NCBI RefSeq assembly: GCF_041080655.1
Contig: NZ_CP163525.1
Coordinates: 6,820,001 to 6,884,000 of the forward strand
Length of the DNA stretch: 64,000 bases
DNA from: Streptomyces sp. CG4
Lineage (GTDB): Bacteria > Actinomycetota > Actinomycetes > Streptomycetales > Streptomycetaceae
Reading direction: 5' to 3'
Numbering within the stretch: position 1 is the first letter of the stretch; each line of letters opens with the position of its first letter. The notes under the pieces were generated by a model. It did not search any database and was not told where the DNA came from. It worked only from the letters and a program-made list of their open reading frames with translations. Position numbers and translations under genes: made by a program. Shown piece after piece: positions 1 to 8,763 of this stretch.

Positions 1-506
1 GAGGCGAACAGCGCGGACAGGCCCACGGTCGCGAACAGGCCCGCCCAGTGGTGGATGCGGAACCCGACGCACACGGCGACGACCATCAGGATGACCGTGG
101 CGAACAGCATCCGCCCCAGCTCGACGGCGATCTTCGCGAACAGCACGGAGCCGCGGCCGATCGGCAGCGTGCGGAACCGGTCCATGACCCCGCTGTTGAA
201 GTCCTGGCTGAACCCGGTACCGACACCCTGCGACAGCGTCATGCTCATCATCGCGATCATGCCGGGGATGACGTACTGCACGTACTGGCCCTGGCCGCCG
301 CCCAGCGCCTGGCCGATCGAACCGCCGAAGACGTACACGAACAGCAGGGTGAAGACGACCGGCATGAACAGCGCGTCGAACATCGACTCCGGGTCCTGGC
401 GGATCCAGAGCAGGTTGCGGCGGATGAGCGCGCCGGTGTGCCGCAGATGCCCGCGCAGCGGGATCCGGACGTCGACGTCGGTGAGTGGGGTCGTGGCGGC
501 GCTCAT
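1..506 (-). CDS. ABC-2 type transporter permease, DrrB-like (3' end cut by window)
   Basis: This is the membrane half of an ABC exporter of the drug-resistance DrrAB type. It reads leftward from an ATG at 504-506 and runs off the window, leaving 168 codons. A short cytoplasmic N-terminus is followed by an IRRNLLWIRQDPE segment and hydrophobic stretches near residues 45-65, 80-95 and 130-150, as expected for the ABC-2 membrane domain. Its ATG overlaps the stop of the ATPase gene (ATGA), so the two are translationally coupled. The substrate cannot be told from the sequence. Confidence 0.9.
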   Translation of the reverse strand, partial: MSAATTPLTDVDVRIPLRGHLRHTGALIRRNLLWIRQDPESMFDALFMPVVFTLLFVYVFGGSIGQALGGGQGQYVQYVIPGMIAMMSMTLSQGVGTGFSQDFNSGVMDRFRTLPIGRGSVLFAKIAVELGRMLFATVILMVVAVCVGFRIHHWAGLFATVGLSALFA

Positions 507-1525
507 ACGGCGACCTCCTCGCGGGAGTCGGCGGGCGTGGGCTCCTGCGGAGCACCGGCGCGGTGGCCGGTGAGGGACAGGAACACCTCGTCCAGGCTGG
601 GCAGTTCGGTGGTGATGGAGGAGATCGTGATGCCGCGCGCGGTGACCGCGCCGACCACGGCGGTCAGCTGCTCGTCGCTGAGGACCGGCACCAGCAGCGT
701 CCCGGACTCGGGGTCCACGGTGGTGCTCGCGAGCCCGGTGATGCCCAGGTCGTCCAGCGTGGCGGCGAGCGGGCGCAGCTGCAGCGGATCGACGGGACGG
801 ACACGGAGCGTACGACCGCCGACGCGGGCCTTCAGCTCCTCGATCCCGCCGGTCGCGATGACCTTGCCGCGGTCCACGACGGTCAGCTCGGAGGCGAGCT
901 GCTCGGCCTCCTCCATGTACTGGGTGGTCAGCAGCACGGTGACGCCGTCGCCGACCATCGCCTGCACCTCGTCCCAGACCTCGTTGCGGGTACGGGGGTC
1001 GAGGCCGGTCGTCGGCTCGTCCAGGTACAGCACGGCGGGCCGCCCGATCATCGACGCGGCGAGGTCCAGCCGCCGCCGCATGCCGCCGGAGTACGTGCTC
1101 GCGGGGCGCCGCGCCGCCTCCGTCAGCGAGAACCGCTCCAGCAGCTCGTCGGCGCGGGCGCGGGCGGCCTTGCGGGACAGGTCCAGCAGCCGCCCGATCA
1201 TGTACAGGTTCTCCCAGCCGGGCAGCTTCTCGTCCACCGAGGCGTACTGTCCGGTCAGCCCGATCACCCGGCGCAGCTGCCGGGGCTGGCGTACGACGTC
1301 GTAGCCGGCCACGGTGGCCTGTCCGGCGTCCGGGGTGATCAGGGTGGACAGGATGCGTACGAGGGTGGTCTTGCCGGCGCCGTTCGGACCGAGCACACCC
1401 ATCACGGTGCCCTCGCGTACCTCCAGGTCGACACCGTCCAGCGCCTTGGTCTCGCCGTAGTGCTTGACCAGTCCCCGTACGTGCACGGCGTGGCTTGCGC
1501 CGGCGGGGTTGTCGATGCGTGTCAT
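503..1525 (-). CDS. ABC transporter ATP-binding protein, DrrA-like
   Basis: ATPase subunit of a daunorubicin-type exporter, 340 residues, partner of the DrrB-like permease that follows with an ATGA overlap. Walker A GPNGAGKTT lies at residues 46-54. The signature SGGMRRRLD and Walker B VLYLDEPTTGLDP follow, and the switch loop reads TTQYMEEAEQL with Gln in place of His, as is common in DrrA proteins. The C-terminal third matches the extension typical of this family. I chose the ATG at 1525 (MTRIDNPAG) because the 19 codons upstream look non-coding. The substrate is unknown. Confidence 0.92.
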   Translation of the reverse strand: MTRIDNPAGASHAVHVRGLVKHYGETKALDGVDLEVREGTVMGVLGPNGAGKTTLVRILSTLITPDAGQATVAGYDVVRQPRQLRRVIGLTGQYASVDEKLPGWENLYMIGRLLDLSRKAARARADELLERFSLTEAARRPASTYSGGMRRRLDLAASMIGRPAVLYLDEPTTGLDPRTRNEVWDEVQAMVGDGVTVLLTTQYMEEAEQLASELTVVDRGKVIATGGIEELKARVGGRTLRVRPVDPLQLRPLAATLDDLGITGLASTTVDPESGTLLVPVLSDEQLTAVVGAVTARGITISSITTELPSLDEVFLSLTGHRAGAPQEPTPADSREEVAV

Positions 1526-1734
1526 GCCAGAGACGGTGCCAGGGTCTGCCGACAGCCCACCGACAAGCCACCGACAGCCCACCTACACCCCCGGTGGACC
1601 CGCGGCCCATGCCCACCCACCACCCGACTCGCTTGGCTGAATGGGTGCCCATTCGGCCGACCCGGACGGGTGGGCGGCTGGGCGAAACGGGGGGCTGGGA
1701 GCGGAGCCCCCAGGGACACCAGCCCCGACAAGGC

Positions 1735-1770
1735 GGCAGCCCGCCGACGGGGGAAGATCGGCGGGCTGCC
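1735..1770 (-). terminator. Hairpin terminator downstream of panB
   Basis: A perfect 13-bp inverted repeat (arms 1735-1747 and 1758-1770, 10-nt loop) begins 31 bases past the panB stop. It separates panB from the ABC exporter operon. No U-tract follows, which is usual for Streptomyces terminators. Confidence 0.7.
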
Positions 1771-1801
1771 CGGTGTTTCCGCAGTGGCTCAGTGGCAACG
1801 C

Positions 1802-2686
1802 CTAGTGGACGGAGTGCTCCTCCAGCGGGAACGCGCCGGCGACGACGTCCTGCGCGAACGACCTCGCCGCGTCGCCCATGACCTCACGCAGGTTCGCGTA
1901 CTTCTTGACGAACTTCGGGACCCGGCCGGAGGTCAGCCCGAGCATGTCCGTCCAGACCAGGACCTGCGCGTCCGTCTCGGGACCGGCGCCGATACCGACC
2001 GTGGGGATGTGCAGCACCCGCGTCACCTCGGCCGCCAGCTCCGTCGGGACGAGTTCCAGCACGACCGCGAACGCGCCCGCGTCCTGCACGGCCTTCGCAT
2101 CGCGCAGCAGCTGCTGCGCCGCCTCCTCGCCGCGCCCCTGGACCCGATAGCCCATCGCGTTGACGGACTGCGGGGTCAGCCCGATGTGGGCCATGACCGG
2201 GATGCCGGCCTCCACCAGCAGCCGGATCTGCTCGTGCGAGCGCTCGCCGCCCTCCAGCTTGACCGCCCCGACCCCGGCCTCCTTCACCAGCCGGGTCGCC
2301 GAGCGCAGCGCCTGCACCGGACCCTCCTGGTAGGAGCCGAAGGGGAGGTCGCCGACGATCAGGGCGCGCTGCGTGCCGCGCACCACGGCCGCCGACAGCA
2401 TCGTCATCTCGTCGAGGGTGACGGGCACGGTCGTCTCGTACCCGAGGTGACAGTTGCCCGCCGAGTCGCCGACCAGGATCACGGGGATCCCGGACTCGTC
2501 GAAGACGGACGCGGTCATCGCGTCGTAGGCGGTGAGCATGGGCCACTTCTCGCCGCGTTCCTTGGCGAGGGTGATGTCGCGGACGGTGATGCGCCGGGTG
2601 CTCTTGCCTCCGTACAGCGCCTTGCTGCCGTCGGAGGATGTCGTCTGCGTGGTCTGCGCATTCCGGGCAGCCGAAAGCTGCGTCAT
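1802..2686 (-). CDS. panB: 3-methyl-2-oxobutanoate hydroxymethyltransferase (ketopantoate hydroxymethyltransferase)
   Basis: PanB transfers a one-carbon unit from methylenetetrahydrofolate to 2-oxoisovalerate, giving ketopantoate, the first committed step to pantothenate and CoA. The 294-residue product has the metal-binding VGDSAGNCHLGYETT segment, the KLEGG loop, the AHIGLTPQ motif and the LVPTELA catalytic-glutamate region of a PanB TIM barrel. It is slightly longer than the usual ~265-280 because of a Thr/Ser-rich N-terminus of about 25 residues. The start at 2686 has AAGGAG a few bases upstream; an in-frame ATG seven codons earlier (2707) lacks one. It stands alone, divergent from the MFS exporter gene. 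Confidence 0.95.
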   Translation of the reverse strand: MTQLSAARNAQTTQTTSSDGSKALYGGKSTRRITVRDITLAKERGEKWPMLTAYDAMTASVFDESGIPVILVGDSAGNCHLGYETTVPVTLDEMTMLSAAVVRGTQRALIVGDLPFGSYQEGPVQALRSATRLVKEAGVGAVKLEGGERSHEQIRLLVEAGIPVMAHIGLTPQSVNAMGYRVQGRGEEAAQQLLRDAKAVQDAGAFAVVLELVPTELAAEVTRVLHIPTVGIGAGPETDAQVLVWTDMLGLTSGRVPKFVKKYANLREVMGDAARSFAQDVVAGAFPLEEHSVH

Positions 2687-2747
2687 GGCAACGGCTCCTT
2701 CAGTCATCTCGAGGCGCCCTGACGGCGTCCCCGGATCGCTTCCATGG

Positions 2748-2786
2748 TGGCACCTCGTGCCAGTCAGGAACAGGGGGACCCCCTGT
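2748..2786. promoter_or_regulatory. Two palindromes in the panB upstream region
   Basis: A 15-bp dyad TGGCACCTCGTGCCA (2748-2762) is followed eight bases later by a perfect 17-bp dyad ACAGGGGGACCCCCTGT (2770-2786). Both lie between divergent panB and the MFS gene, 62-100 bases upstream of the panB start. They could be protein operators or 5'-UTR hairpins of the panB mRNA. The regulator is not identifiable here. Confidence 0.4.
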
Positions 2787-2840
2787 GATCCCTGTCCATG
2801 GCCGGAAACCGAGCCATGTAAGGCCTTGGTAAAGAAATGA

Positions 2841-2861
2841 GATACGAGACCGTTCCGTATC
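2841..2861. promoter_or_regulatory. Inverted repeat, likely TetR operator for the MFS exporter
   Basis: Six-base arms GATACG (2841-2846) and CGTATC (2856-2861) flank a 9-bp spacer, ending 23 bases before the exporter start. A TetR-family gene follows the exporter in the same direction, so it is the natural candidate ligand. That assignment is inference. Confidence 0.45.
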
Positions 2862-2884
2862 GAAATGATCGTACGCTCGAACAC

Positions 2885-4471
2885 ATGACAAGTCCCGTCC
2901 CTGCCTCCCGAATACCGGAAGCGGTGCACCGGCGCCGGTGGGCGATCCTCGGCGTACTGATGCTGAGCCTGCTCATCGTGGTGCTCGACAACTCGATCCT
3001 GAACGTCGCCATCAAGACGATCTCGACCCCCGCGCCGACCGGCCTCGGCGCCTCCCAGGGCCAGATCGAGTGGGCGATCAACGCCTACACCCTCGTCTTC
3101 GCCGGCCTGCTGTTCACCGCCGGCCTCGTCGGCGACCGCCTCGGCCGCAAGAAGGTGCTGCTCGGCGGCATCGCCGTGTTCGGCATCGGCTCCGCCCTGG
3201 CCGCCGAGTCCGGCTCGCCCGGCCAGCTGATCGCCTACCGCGCGCTGATGGCCCTCGGTGCCGCCTTCGTGATGCCGGCCACCCTCGCCGTCCTGATGAA
3301 CGTCTTCGAGCGCGAGGAGCAGCCGAAGGCCATCGGTATCTGGGCGGGCGGTGTCGGCCTCGCCATCGCCATCGGGCCGATCACCGGCGGCGCTCTCCTC
3401 GACCACTTCTGGTGGGGCTCGGTCTTCTTCGTCAACGTGCCGATCGTGATCGTCGCGCTGATCCTCATGACCTGGCTGGTGCCCGACTCCCGCGACCCGA
3501 AGCCGGGCCGCCTCGACCCCGTCGGCGTCGTCCTGTCCGTCGTCGGCCTCGTCCTGCTCGTCTACGGCATCATCAAGGGCGGCGAGCTGGCCGACTTCAC
3601 CGACGCGAAGGTGCTGGCGACCATCATCGCCGGTCTCCTCGTCCTCGTCGGCTTCGTCGTCTTCGAGCGGCACAGCGACCACCCGTCGCTCGACGTCACC
3701 TACTTCAAGAACAAGGTCTTCTCGGCCGCCATGGGCGCCATCGCGCTGGTCTTCTTCGCGCTCATGGGCGTCACGTTCTTCGGTGTCTTCTACACCCAGA
3801 GCGTGCGCGGCTACTCGCCGCTGGAGTCCGGTGTGCTGATGCTGCCGCTCGCCCTCGCCCAGCTGATCTTCGCGCCGCGCGCCCGGCTGCTGGTCGACCG
3901 GTTCGGCAACAAGGCCACGACCACGGCGGGCCTGGTGCTGATCGCCGCGACGCTGGCCGCCTTCGCCGGCTTCGAGGCCGACACGCCGATCTGGATCCTG
4001 GAGGTCGTCTTCTTCCTCATGGGCACCGGCATGGCGCACATCATGACGCCGACCTCGGTCGTCATCATGCAGGCGCTGCCGCGTGAGAAGGCCGGCTCGG
4101 CCTCCGCGCTCAGCAACACCTTCCGCCAGGTCGGCGGCGCGCTCGGCATCGCCGTCCTCGGCTCGGTGCTCGCCACCTCGTACCGCAACGGCATCGAGGG
4201 CAAGCTCGGCGTGCTGCCGCCCGCCCTGCGCGACAAGGCCGCCGAGTCCATCGAGGCCACCCTCGGCATCGCAGGCAGGCTCGGCCCGCAGGGCAAGGCC
4301 CTGGTCACGCCCGCCGACGACGCGTTCCTGCACGCCATGCACGTCACCGCGCTGTGCGGAGTGGGCGTCGCGCTGATCGGCGCCGTGGTGACGGCCCTGT
4401 TCCTGCCGGGCAGGCCGCCGGCCGCTCAGCAGGGCGAGAAGGAGACGGAGTTGGTCGCGGCCGCGGAGTGA
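2885..4471 (+). CDS. MFS multidrug exporter, DHA2 (EmrB/QacA) family
   Basis: A 528-residue integral membrane protein with about 14 hydrophobic segments, the size of DHA2 proton-driven drug exporters. Family features include the N-terminal [17 protein letters not shown] helix, the loop-2 motif [11 protein letters not shown], and the helix-5 motif C around [17 protein letters not shown]. It probably extrudes amphipathic compounds or an antibiotic; the substrate is not predictable. The ATG at 2885 was preferred over one 16 codons upstream, which would lie on the operator-like dyad. A TetR gene follows after 78 bases and likely controls this gene. Confidence 0.92.
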   Translation: MTSPVPASRIPEAVHRRRWAILGVLMLSLLIVVLDNSILNVAIKTISTPAPTGLGASQGQIEWAINAYTLVFAGLLFTAGLVGDRLGRKKVLLGGIAVFGIGSALAAESGSPGQLIAYRALMALGAAFVMPATLAVLMNVFEREEQPKAIGIWAGGVGLAIAIGPITGGALLDHFWWGSVFFVNVPIVIVALILMTWLVPDSRDPKPGRLDPVGVVLSVVGLVLLVYGIIKGGELADFTDAKVLATIIAGLLVLVGFVVFERHSDHPSLDVTYFKNKVFSAAMGAIALVFFALMGVTFFGVFYTQSVRGYSPLESGVLMLPLALAQLIFAPRARLLVDRFGNKATTTAGLVLIAATLAAFAGFEADTPIWILEVVFFLMGTGMAHIMTPTSVVIMQALPREKAGSASALSNTFRQVGGALGIAVLGSVLATSYRNGIEGKLGVLPPALRDKAAESIEATLGIAGRLGPQGKALVTPADDAFLHAMHVTALCGVGVALIGAVVTALFLPGRPPAAQQGEKETELVAAAE

Positions 4472-4549
4472 CGCGAAACGCACGGGCTTTCACGGGGGAA
4501 GGAGGCGGCTGCGGGACAATACCGCAGCGCAGTGAGAGGACGGATCGAC

Positions 4550-5179
4550 GTGAGCCTTGCCGAAAGCCGGCCGCGGCCGGACGGGCCCGCGCGGGGACGC
4601 CCCCGCAGCGAGGCCGTGGAACGGGCCATTCTGGAAGGCGTGATGAAGCTCCTGGAGGACGGCGTACCGCTCGCCGAACTCTCCATCGAGCGCGTCGCGC
4701 GCACGGCCGGCGTCGGCAAGGCCACCATCTACCGCCGCTGGAGCGGCAAGGAGGAACTGTTCCTCGACGTCGTACGCGCCGCCGAGCCCCCCGACCCCGA
4801 ACTCCCCGGGACCTGCCTGCGCGACGACCTCGTCGTGCTGCTGGAGTCGCTGCGCCAACGCGGCCTCGCCACCCGCTCCTCGGCGATCCTGCACAACGTG
4901 TACGCGCAGATCAAGCACACCCCCCGGCTCTGGCGGGAGTACTACGACAGCGTCATAGCGCCCCGCCGCCGGCTCTCCATGGAGGTGTTGCGCCGGGCCC
5001 GGGACAGCGGCGAGCTGCGGGCGGACGTCGACCTGGAACTGGCCAACGACATGTTCGTCGGCCCCATGCTCGTCCGCAGCATCATGCGCCCCGACAGCGA
5101 CCTGCCCGAGGACCTGGCGGAACAGATCGTCGACGCGGTCCTGGAAGGCCTACGGCCCGTCAGCTCGACAGCCTCGTAG
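4550..5179 (+). CDS. TetR family transcriptional regulator
   Basis: A 209-residue TetR repressor. The N-terminal helix-turn-helix is clear (LSIERVARTAGVGKATIYRRW, about residues 43-63), preceded by an RGRPRSEAVERAILEG arm. The C-terminal domain resembles the TetR_C ligand-binding type. The GTG at 4550 was chosen because GAGAGGA lies about 10 bases upstream; a GTG six codons earlier is possible. It lies 78 bases after the MFS exporter on the same strand and probably represses it through the dyad at 2841-2861. Confidence 0.88.
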   Translation: MSLAESRPRPDGPARGRPRSEAVERAILEGVMKLLEDGVPLAELSIERVARTAGVGKATIYRRWSGKEELFLDVVRAAEPPDPELPGTCLRDDLVVLLESLRQRGLATRSSAILHNVYAQIKHTPRLWREYYDSVIAPRRRLSMEVLRRARDSGELRADVDLELANDMFVGPMLVRSIMRPDSDLPEDLAEQIVDAVLEGLRPVSSTAS

Positions 5180-5368
5180 CACCCATGTGCGCATTTCGTC
5201 ACAGACCCTGCGCGTCCCGGGGGCAGCCGGAACTCGCCGCCCCGCCTCCTCGTCCTCGTCTTCCGTACGGCCGTCATGGGACGGCGGGACCGGAGCCGAT
5301 CATCCCCTAGGGTCGGAAGAACACACGGGGGAACGACGGTGTGTACGGCAGGCAGTGAGGCAGACGGT

Positions 5369-6418
5369 ATGGCGCAGCAGGCGTACGTGACGAAGACGGT
5401 GGGCGGCGGCTCGGGGCCCGAGCATCCAGGAACCCGGCTTCGGCGCCTGATGCACCGCCTCTTCTCCGGCTGGCGCGGCGATCCACGCATCTGGCGCCGC
5501 GGCATCGTCCTCGCGGTGCTGGCCCTGCTCCTCGCCCTGGTGATGCTGCTGCACTCGCACATCCCGAACAACGTGGGCAACCTCGGCAGCCTGACCGAGA
5601 CGTTTCTGCCCTGGCTGGGCCTCGCCGTCCCGGTGCTGCTGCTCCTCGGCCTGATCCGGAAGTCGGCGACCGCGCTGATCGCCGTGCTGCTCCCGGCGAT
5701 CGTGTGGCTGAACCTCTTCGGCGGTCTGCTCACCGACAAGTCGGGCTCGGGCGGCGACCTGATGGTGGCGACCCACAACGTCAACGCCGAGAACCCCGAC
5801 CCCGCCGGGACCGCCCGCGACGTCGCCGCCTCCGGCGCCGAGATCCTGGCTCTGGAAGAGGTCCCCGGCACCGCCGTACCCGTCTACGAGCAGGCGCTCG
5901 CGTCGACGTACAAGCACCACGCGATGGTCGGCACGGTCGGCCTGTGGAGCAAGTACCCGATGACCGACGTCCGGGCCGTCGACATCAGGCTGGGCTGGGA
6001 GCGTGCGATGCGCGCCACCGTGACCACCCCCAAGGGCCCGATCGCGGTGTACGTCGCCCACATGCCCTCGGTCCGGGTGAAGGTGGAGGCCGGCTTCACC
6101 GCCCGGCAGCGCGACACGAGCGCCGACGCGCTCGGCGAGGCCATCGCCCACGAGCCGCTGCAGCGGGTCGTCCTGCTCGGCGATCTGAACGGCACAATGA
6201 ACGACCGCTCGCTCAACGCGGTCACCTCGCAGATGCGCTCCACGCAGGGCGCGGCGGGCAGCGGGTTCGGGTTCAGCTGGCCGGCGTCGTTCCCGATGGC
6301 GCGGATCGACCAGATCATGGTCAGGGGAGTGGAGCCGGAGAGCTCCTGGACGCTGCCGCGCACGGGCAGCGATCACCTTCCGGTGGCCGCCCGTGTGAAG
6401 CTCGACACGTCCTCGTAA
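5369..6418 (+). CDS. Membrane-anchored endonuclease/exonuclease/phosphatase family protein
   Basis: A 349-residue protein with three N-terminal membrane helices (about residues 35-115) and a C-terminal EEP (DNase I-like) phosphoesterase domain. Domain motifs are MVATHNVNAENPDP at its start, the metal-binding Glu in ILALEEVPG, GDLNGTMND, and the C-terminal catalytic SDHLPVAA. The catalytic part is probably outside the membrane and could act on nucleic acids, phospholipids or inositol phosphates. An alternative GTG start at 5339 has a GGGGGAA ribosome site; the ATG at 5369 has GTGAGG upstream. No functional link to its neighbours is visible. Confidence 0.85.
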   Translation: MAQQAYVTKTVGGGSGPEHPGTRLRRLMHRLFSGWRGDPRIWRRGIVLAVLALLLALVMLLHSHIPNNVGNLGSLTETFLPWLGLAVPVLLLLGLIRKSATALIAVLLPAIVWLNLFGGLLTDKSGSGGDLMVATHNVNAENPDPAGTARDVAASGAEILALEEVPGTAVPVYEQALASTYKHHAMVGTVGLWSKYPMTDVRAVDIRLGWERAMRATVTTPKGPIAVYVAHMPSVRVKVEAGFTARQRDTSADALGEAIAHEPLQRVVLLGDLNGTMNDRSLNAVTSQMRSTQGAAGSGFGFSWPASFPMARIDQIMVRGVEPESSWTLPRTGSDHLPVAARVKLDTSS

Positions 6419-6513
6419 CCGGTTGGAATACCGGGCCTGAGAGACTTTGTTCCGCTGCTGAACTTAGAACGCACGGAACTCCGCTCTCTGACTCGGAAAG
6501 GCACAGGCCCTTC

Positions 6514-7731
6514 ATGCCCCTGGCCCTGCTCGCTCTGGCCGTCGGCGCTTTCGGAATAGGTACGACCGAGTTCGTGATGATGGGCCTGCTGCCCGACGTC
6601 GCGGACGACCTGCACATCTCCATCCCCACGGCGGGACACCTGGTCTCGGCGTACGCGCTGGGCGTGGTGATCGGCGCCCCGCTGCTCGCCGCGCTCACGG
6701 CTCGCATGTCCCGGCGCACGGTCCTGATCGCCCTGATGGGACTGTTCGTCGCGGGCAACGCCCTGTCGGCGTTCGCCCCCGGCTACGACTCCCTGCTCGG
6801 CGCCCGCTTCCTCAGCGGCCTGCCGCACGGCGCGTTCTTCGGCGTGGGCGCGGTCGTGGCGACGTCGCTGGTCCCCCCGGAGCGCAAGGCCCGCTCCGTC
6901 TCCCTGATGTTCCTCGGCCTGACCGTCGCCAACATCGCGGGCGTGCCGGTGGCGACGCTGATGGGCCAGCACCTGGGCTGGCGCTCGACCTTCCTGGCCG
7001 TGAGCGTGATCGGCCTGGCCGCGATCGCCTCGCTGGCCCTGCTGATCCCGGAGGACAAGGGGCATGCCGCCGCGTCGACGGGCCTGCGCGGCGAACTGGC
7101 GGCGCTGCGCTCCCTGCCGGTCTGGCTGGCGCTCGGTACGACGGTGGCGGGCTTCGGCGCGCTGTTCGCCGCGTACAGCTACGTGACCCCGATGCTGACG
7201 GACACGGCGGGCTACGCCGAGTCGAACGTGACGCTGCTCCTGGCCCTCTTCGGTGTGGGCGCGACGGCGGGCAACCTGCTGGGCGGCCGTCTGGCGGACC
7301 ACTCCCTGCGCGGCACGCTGTTCGGCGGCCTGGCCGCACTGGCGGTGGTGCTGCTCCTGTTCCCGCTGCTCATGCGGGCGCAGTGGAGCGCGGCGCTGGC
7401 GGTGACCCTGCTGGGCATGGCGGCGTTCATCACGGGCTCGCCGCTGCAGCTGATGGTGATGGAGAAGGCGTCGGCGGCCCCGTCCCTGGCCTCCTCCGCC
7501 AACCAGGCCGCCTTCAACCTCGCGAACGCCGGCGGCGCCTGGATCGGCGGCCTGACCCTCGCGGCGGGCTTCGGTACGACGTCGCCCGCGCCGGCGGGAG
7601 CGGCGCTGGCGGTGCTGGGGCTGGGCGTGGCGGCGGTCGCGTATGCCGTCGACCGCCGCCATGCGACTCCCTCGGCGGGCCGGGTGATCACCTCGCATCT
7701 GCCGGAGGAGTCGGGGGCGCTGCACCACTGA
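6514..7731 (+). CDS. MFS transporter, DHA1 (AraJ/YdhP-like) family
   Basis: A 405-residue transporter with 12 predicted helices. It begins directly in helix 1 (LALAVGAFGIGTTEFVMMGLLP), the hallmark start of the AraJ/YdhP/NepI branch of DHA1 transporters. Other features are the helix 2-3 loop around ALTARMSRRTVL and GAFFGVGAVVA in helix 4. It is likely an efflux pump for small metabolites or drugs; the substrate is unknown. The ATG at 6514 has only a weak GGAAAGG upstream. A strong hairpin terminator follows the gene. Confidence 0.9.
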   Translation: MPLALLALAVGAFGIGTTEFVMMGLLPDVADDLHISIPTAGHLVSAYALGVVIGAPLLAALTARMSRRTVLIALMGLFVAGNALSAFAPGYDSLLGARFLSGLPHGAFFGVGAVVATSLVPPERKARSVSLMFLGLTVANIAGVPVATLMGQHLGWRSTFLAVSVIGLAAIASLALLIPEDKGHAAASTGLRGELAALRSLPVWLALGTTVAGFGALFAAYSYVTPMLTDTAGYAESNVTLLLALFGVGATAGNLLGGRLADHSLRGTLFGGLAALAVVLLLFPLLMRAQWSAALAVTLLGMAAFITGSPLQLMVMEKASAAPSLASSANQAAFNLANAGGAWIGGLTLAAGFGTTSPAPAGAALAVLGLGVAAVAYAVDRRHATPSAGRVITSHLPEESGALHH

Positions 7732-7747
7732 CCCAGGGGGCTCCGCC

Positions 7748-7780
7748 GGGGGTCCAGGGGGCTCCGCCCTCTGGACCCCC
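7748..7780 (+). terminator. Hairpin terminator after the MFS transporter gene
   Basis: Ten-bp perfect arms GGGGGTCCAG (7748-7757) and CTGGACCCCC (7771-7780) close a 13-nt loop, 16 bases past the stop. It lies between convergent genes and could serve both. Confidence 0.65.
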
Positions 7781-7820
7781 GTTCTGCCTCGGGCCCACCC
7801 GGCACGGCCAGTAGTGGTGG

Positions 7821-8288
7821 TCAGTAGTGGTACGCGCCGTGCAGCACGCGTGGGCCGTAACCGGCTGTCATCGCGGCCGGACGGAATCTGCGGCTGAAGT
7901 CCAGCGGGATGTCCAGGGCCAGGAACTTCTTTCCGTTGCCCGTCCGTGCGCGCAGGCGGATCCGGTGCTGTGCCACCGGGACCGTCTCGGGAAGCCGAAG
8001 GTTCCACGCCTGCTTCCAGGGCCCGGCGGGCAGCATCGGTTCACCCGTGAGCCTCGATCCCATGCGCGCCAGCAGATCGGGCAGCCGGTAGCTCCTGTCC
8101 AGTATCTTCACCGGACCGAACTTCATGATCACATTGCAGGTGACCCGGGTCAGGTCGACGGTTTCCTTGAGGTGTCCGTTCATCTCCCAGCGGACCTGGT
8201 GCCCGAGCCACGGCAATGCGGGGGTCAACGTGATATCGAGGATGTCCAGGACATAGGAGTCGTCGCTCGCGTCCTCCACCAGACGCAT
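7821..8288 (-). CDS. ML-domain-like (MD-2-related lipid-recognition fold) protein, cytosolic
   Basis: A 155-residue protein without signal peptide or membrane segment. Its order of features resembles the ML lipid-binding domain (MD-2/NPC2 type): an N-terminal strand LDITLTPALPW, a central VTCNVIMKFGPVKILDRSYRL strand pair, a PAGPWKQAWNLRLPETVPVAQHRIRLRART hairpin region and a terminal LALDIPLDF strand. The secreted-type disulfides are missing (one Cys visible). If correct it would bind a lipid or hydrophobic metabolite in the cytosol. The ATG at 8288 follows GAGGTG closely. The family call rests on pattern only and could be wrong; no neighbour suggests a function. Confidence 0.55.
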   Translation of the reverse strand: MRLVEDASDDSYVLDILDITLTPALPWLGHQVRWEMNGHLKETVDLTRVTCNVIMKFGPVKILDRSYRLPDLLARMGSRLTGEPMLPAGPWKQAWNLRLPETVPVAQHRIRLRARTGNGKKFLALDIPLDFSRRFRPAAMTAGYGPRVLHGAYHY

Positions 8289-8763
8289 ACTCACCTCACT
8301 CACCCCGCGGTGTCGCGGATACGAATGGTGCCGCCGTGGCACGTGCCCGACCCGGCGGCGAAGCGTCACTCAGGGCCCCGAACCATCCGGGCACGACAGC
8401 GGTCGCGCACAGGCGGTCGCCTCAGTCGCCCTTGTCCAGCAGGCGAGGAGGCCTGGGACGACCGCGGCGCCGAGCACGCCGCCGGAATGCCGCTCGCACC
8501 CTTGTCTCACCCGTTCGGGCGTGGAGGGAACGCCGGAAGGAAGCCGGCGGCCACGCCACCGGGACATGCGCCAACGGGAGGCGTTCGCACGGAAATCACC
8601 GGGCGGATCGGCCGGTGAGGGCCCGGACGGCCGCCCGGACGCCAGGCCGCGGCGCCTGGCGTCCGGCTCGGGCGGGGTGTCTGAGGCGCGAGGTTGTCGG
8701 ACAATGGTCGGGACCGGAGCCCCGGCCCGATTGCGGCGGGCCGGGGCTCCACATCAACCAGGA
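8289..8763. other. 475-bp non-coding gap with two hairpins
   Basis: I see no credible gene here; open frames have poor codon positions and no ribosome sites. The stretch holds a perfect 12-bp hairpin at 8635-8666 (8-nt loop) with no assigned gene, and the 14-bp terminator at 8716-8750. Confidence 0.5.
8716..8750 (-). terminator. Hairpin terminator of the small secreted-protein gene
   Basis: A perfect 14-bp stem (8716-8729 with 8737-8750) with a 7-nt loop begins 14 bases past the stop of the leftward gene at 8764-9333. Confidence 0.7.

Noticed and set aside
2687-4483. A very long open frame on the minus strand joining panB upstream across the MFS gene
   Set aside because: It runs antisense to a well-supported transporter; the translated part is Arg/Asp/Gly/His-rich low complexity, and panB has its own ribosome site at 2686. 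Long antisense frames are a by-product of high GC.
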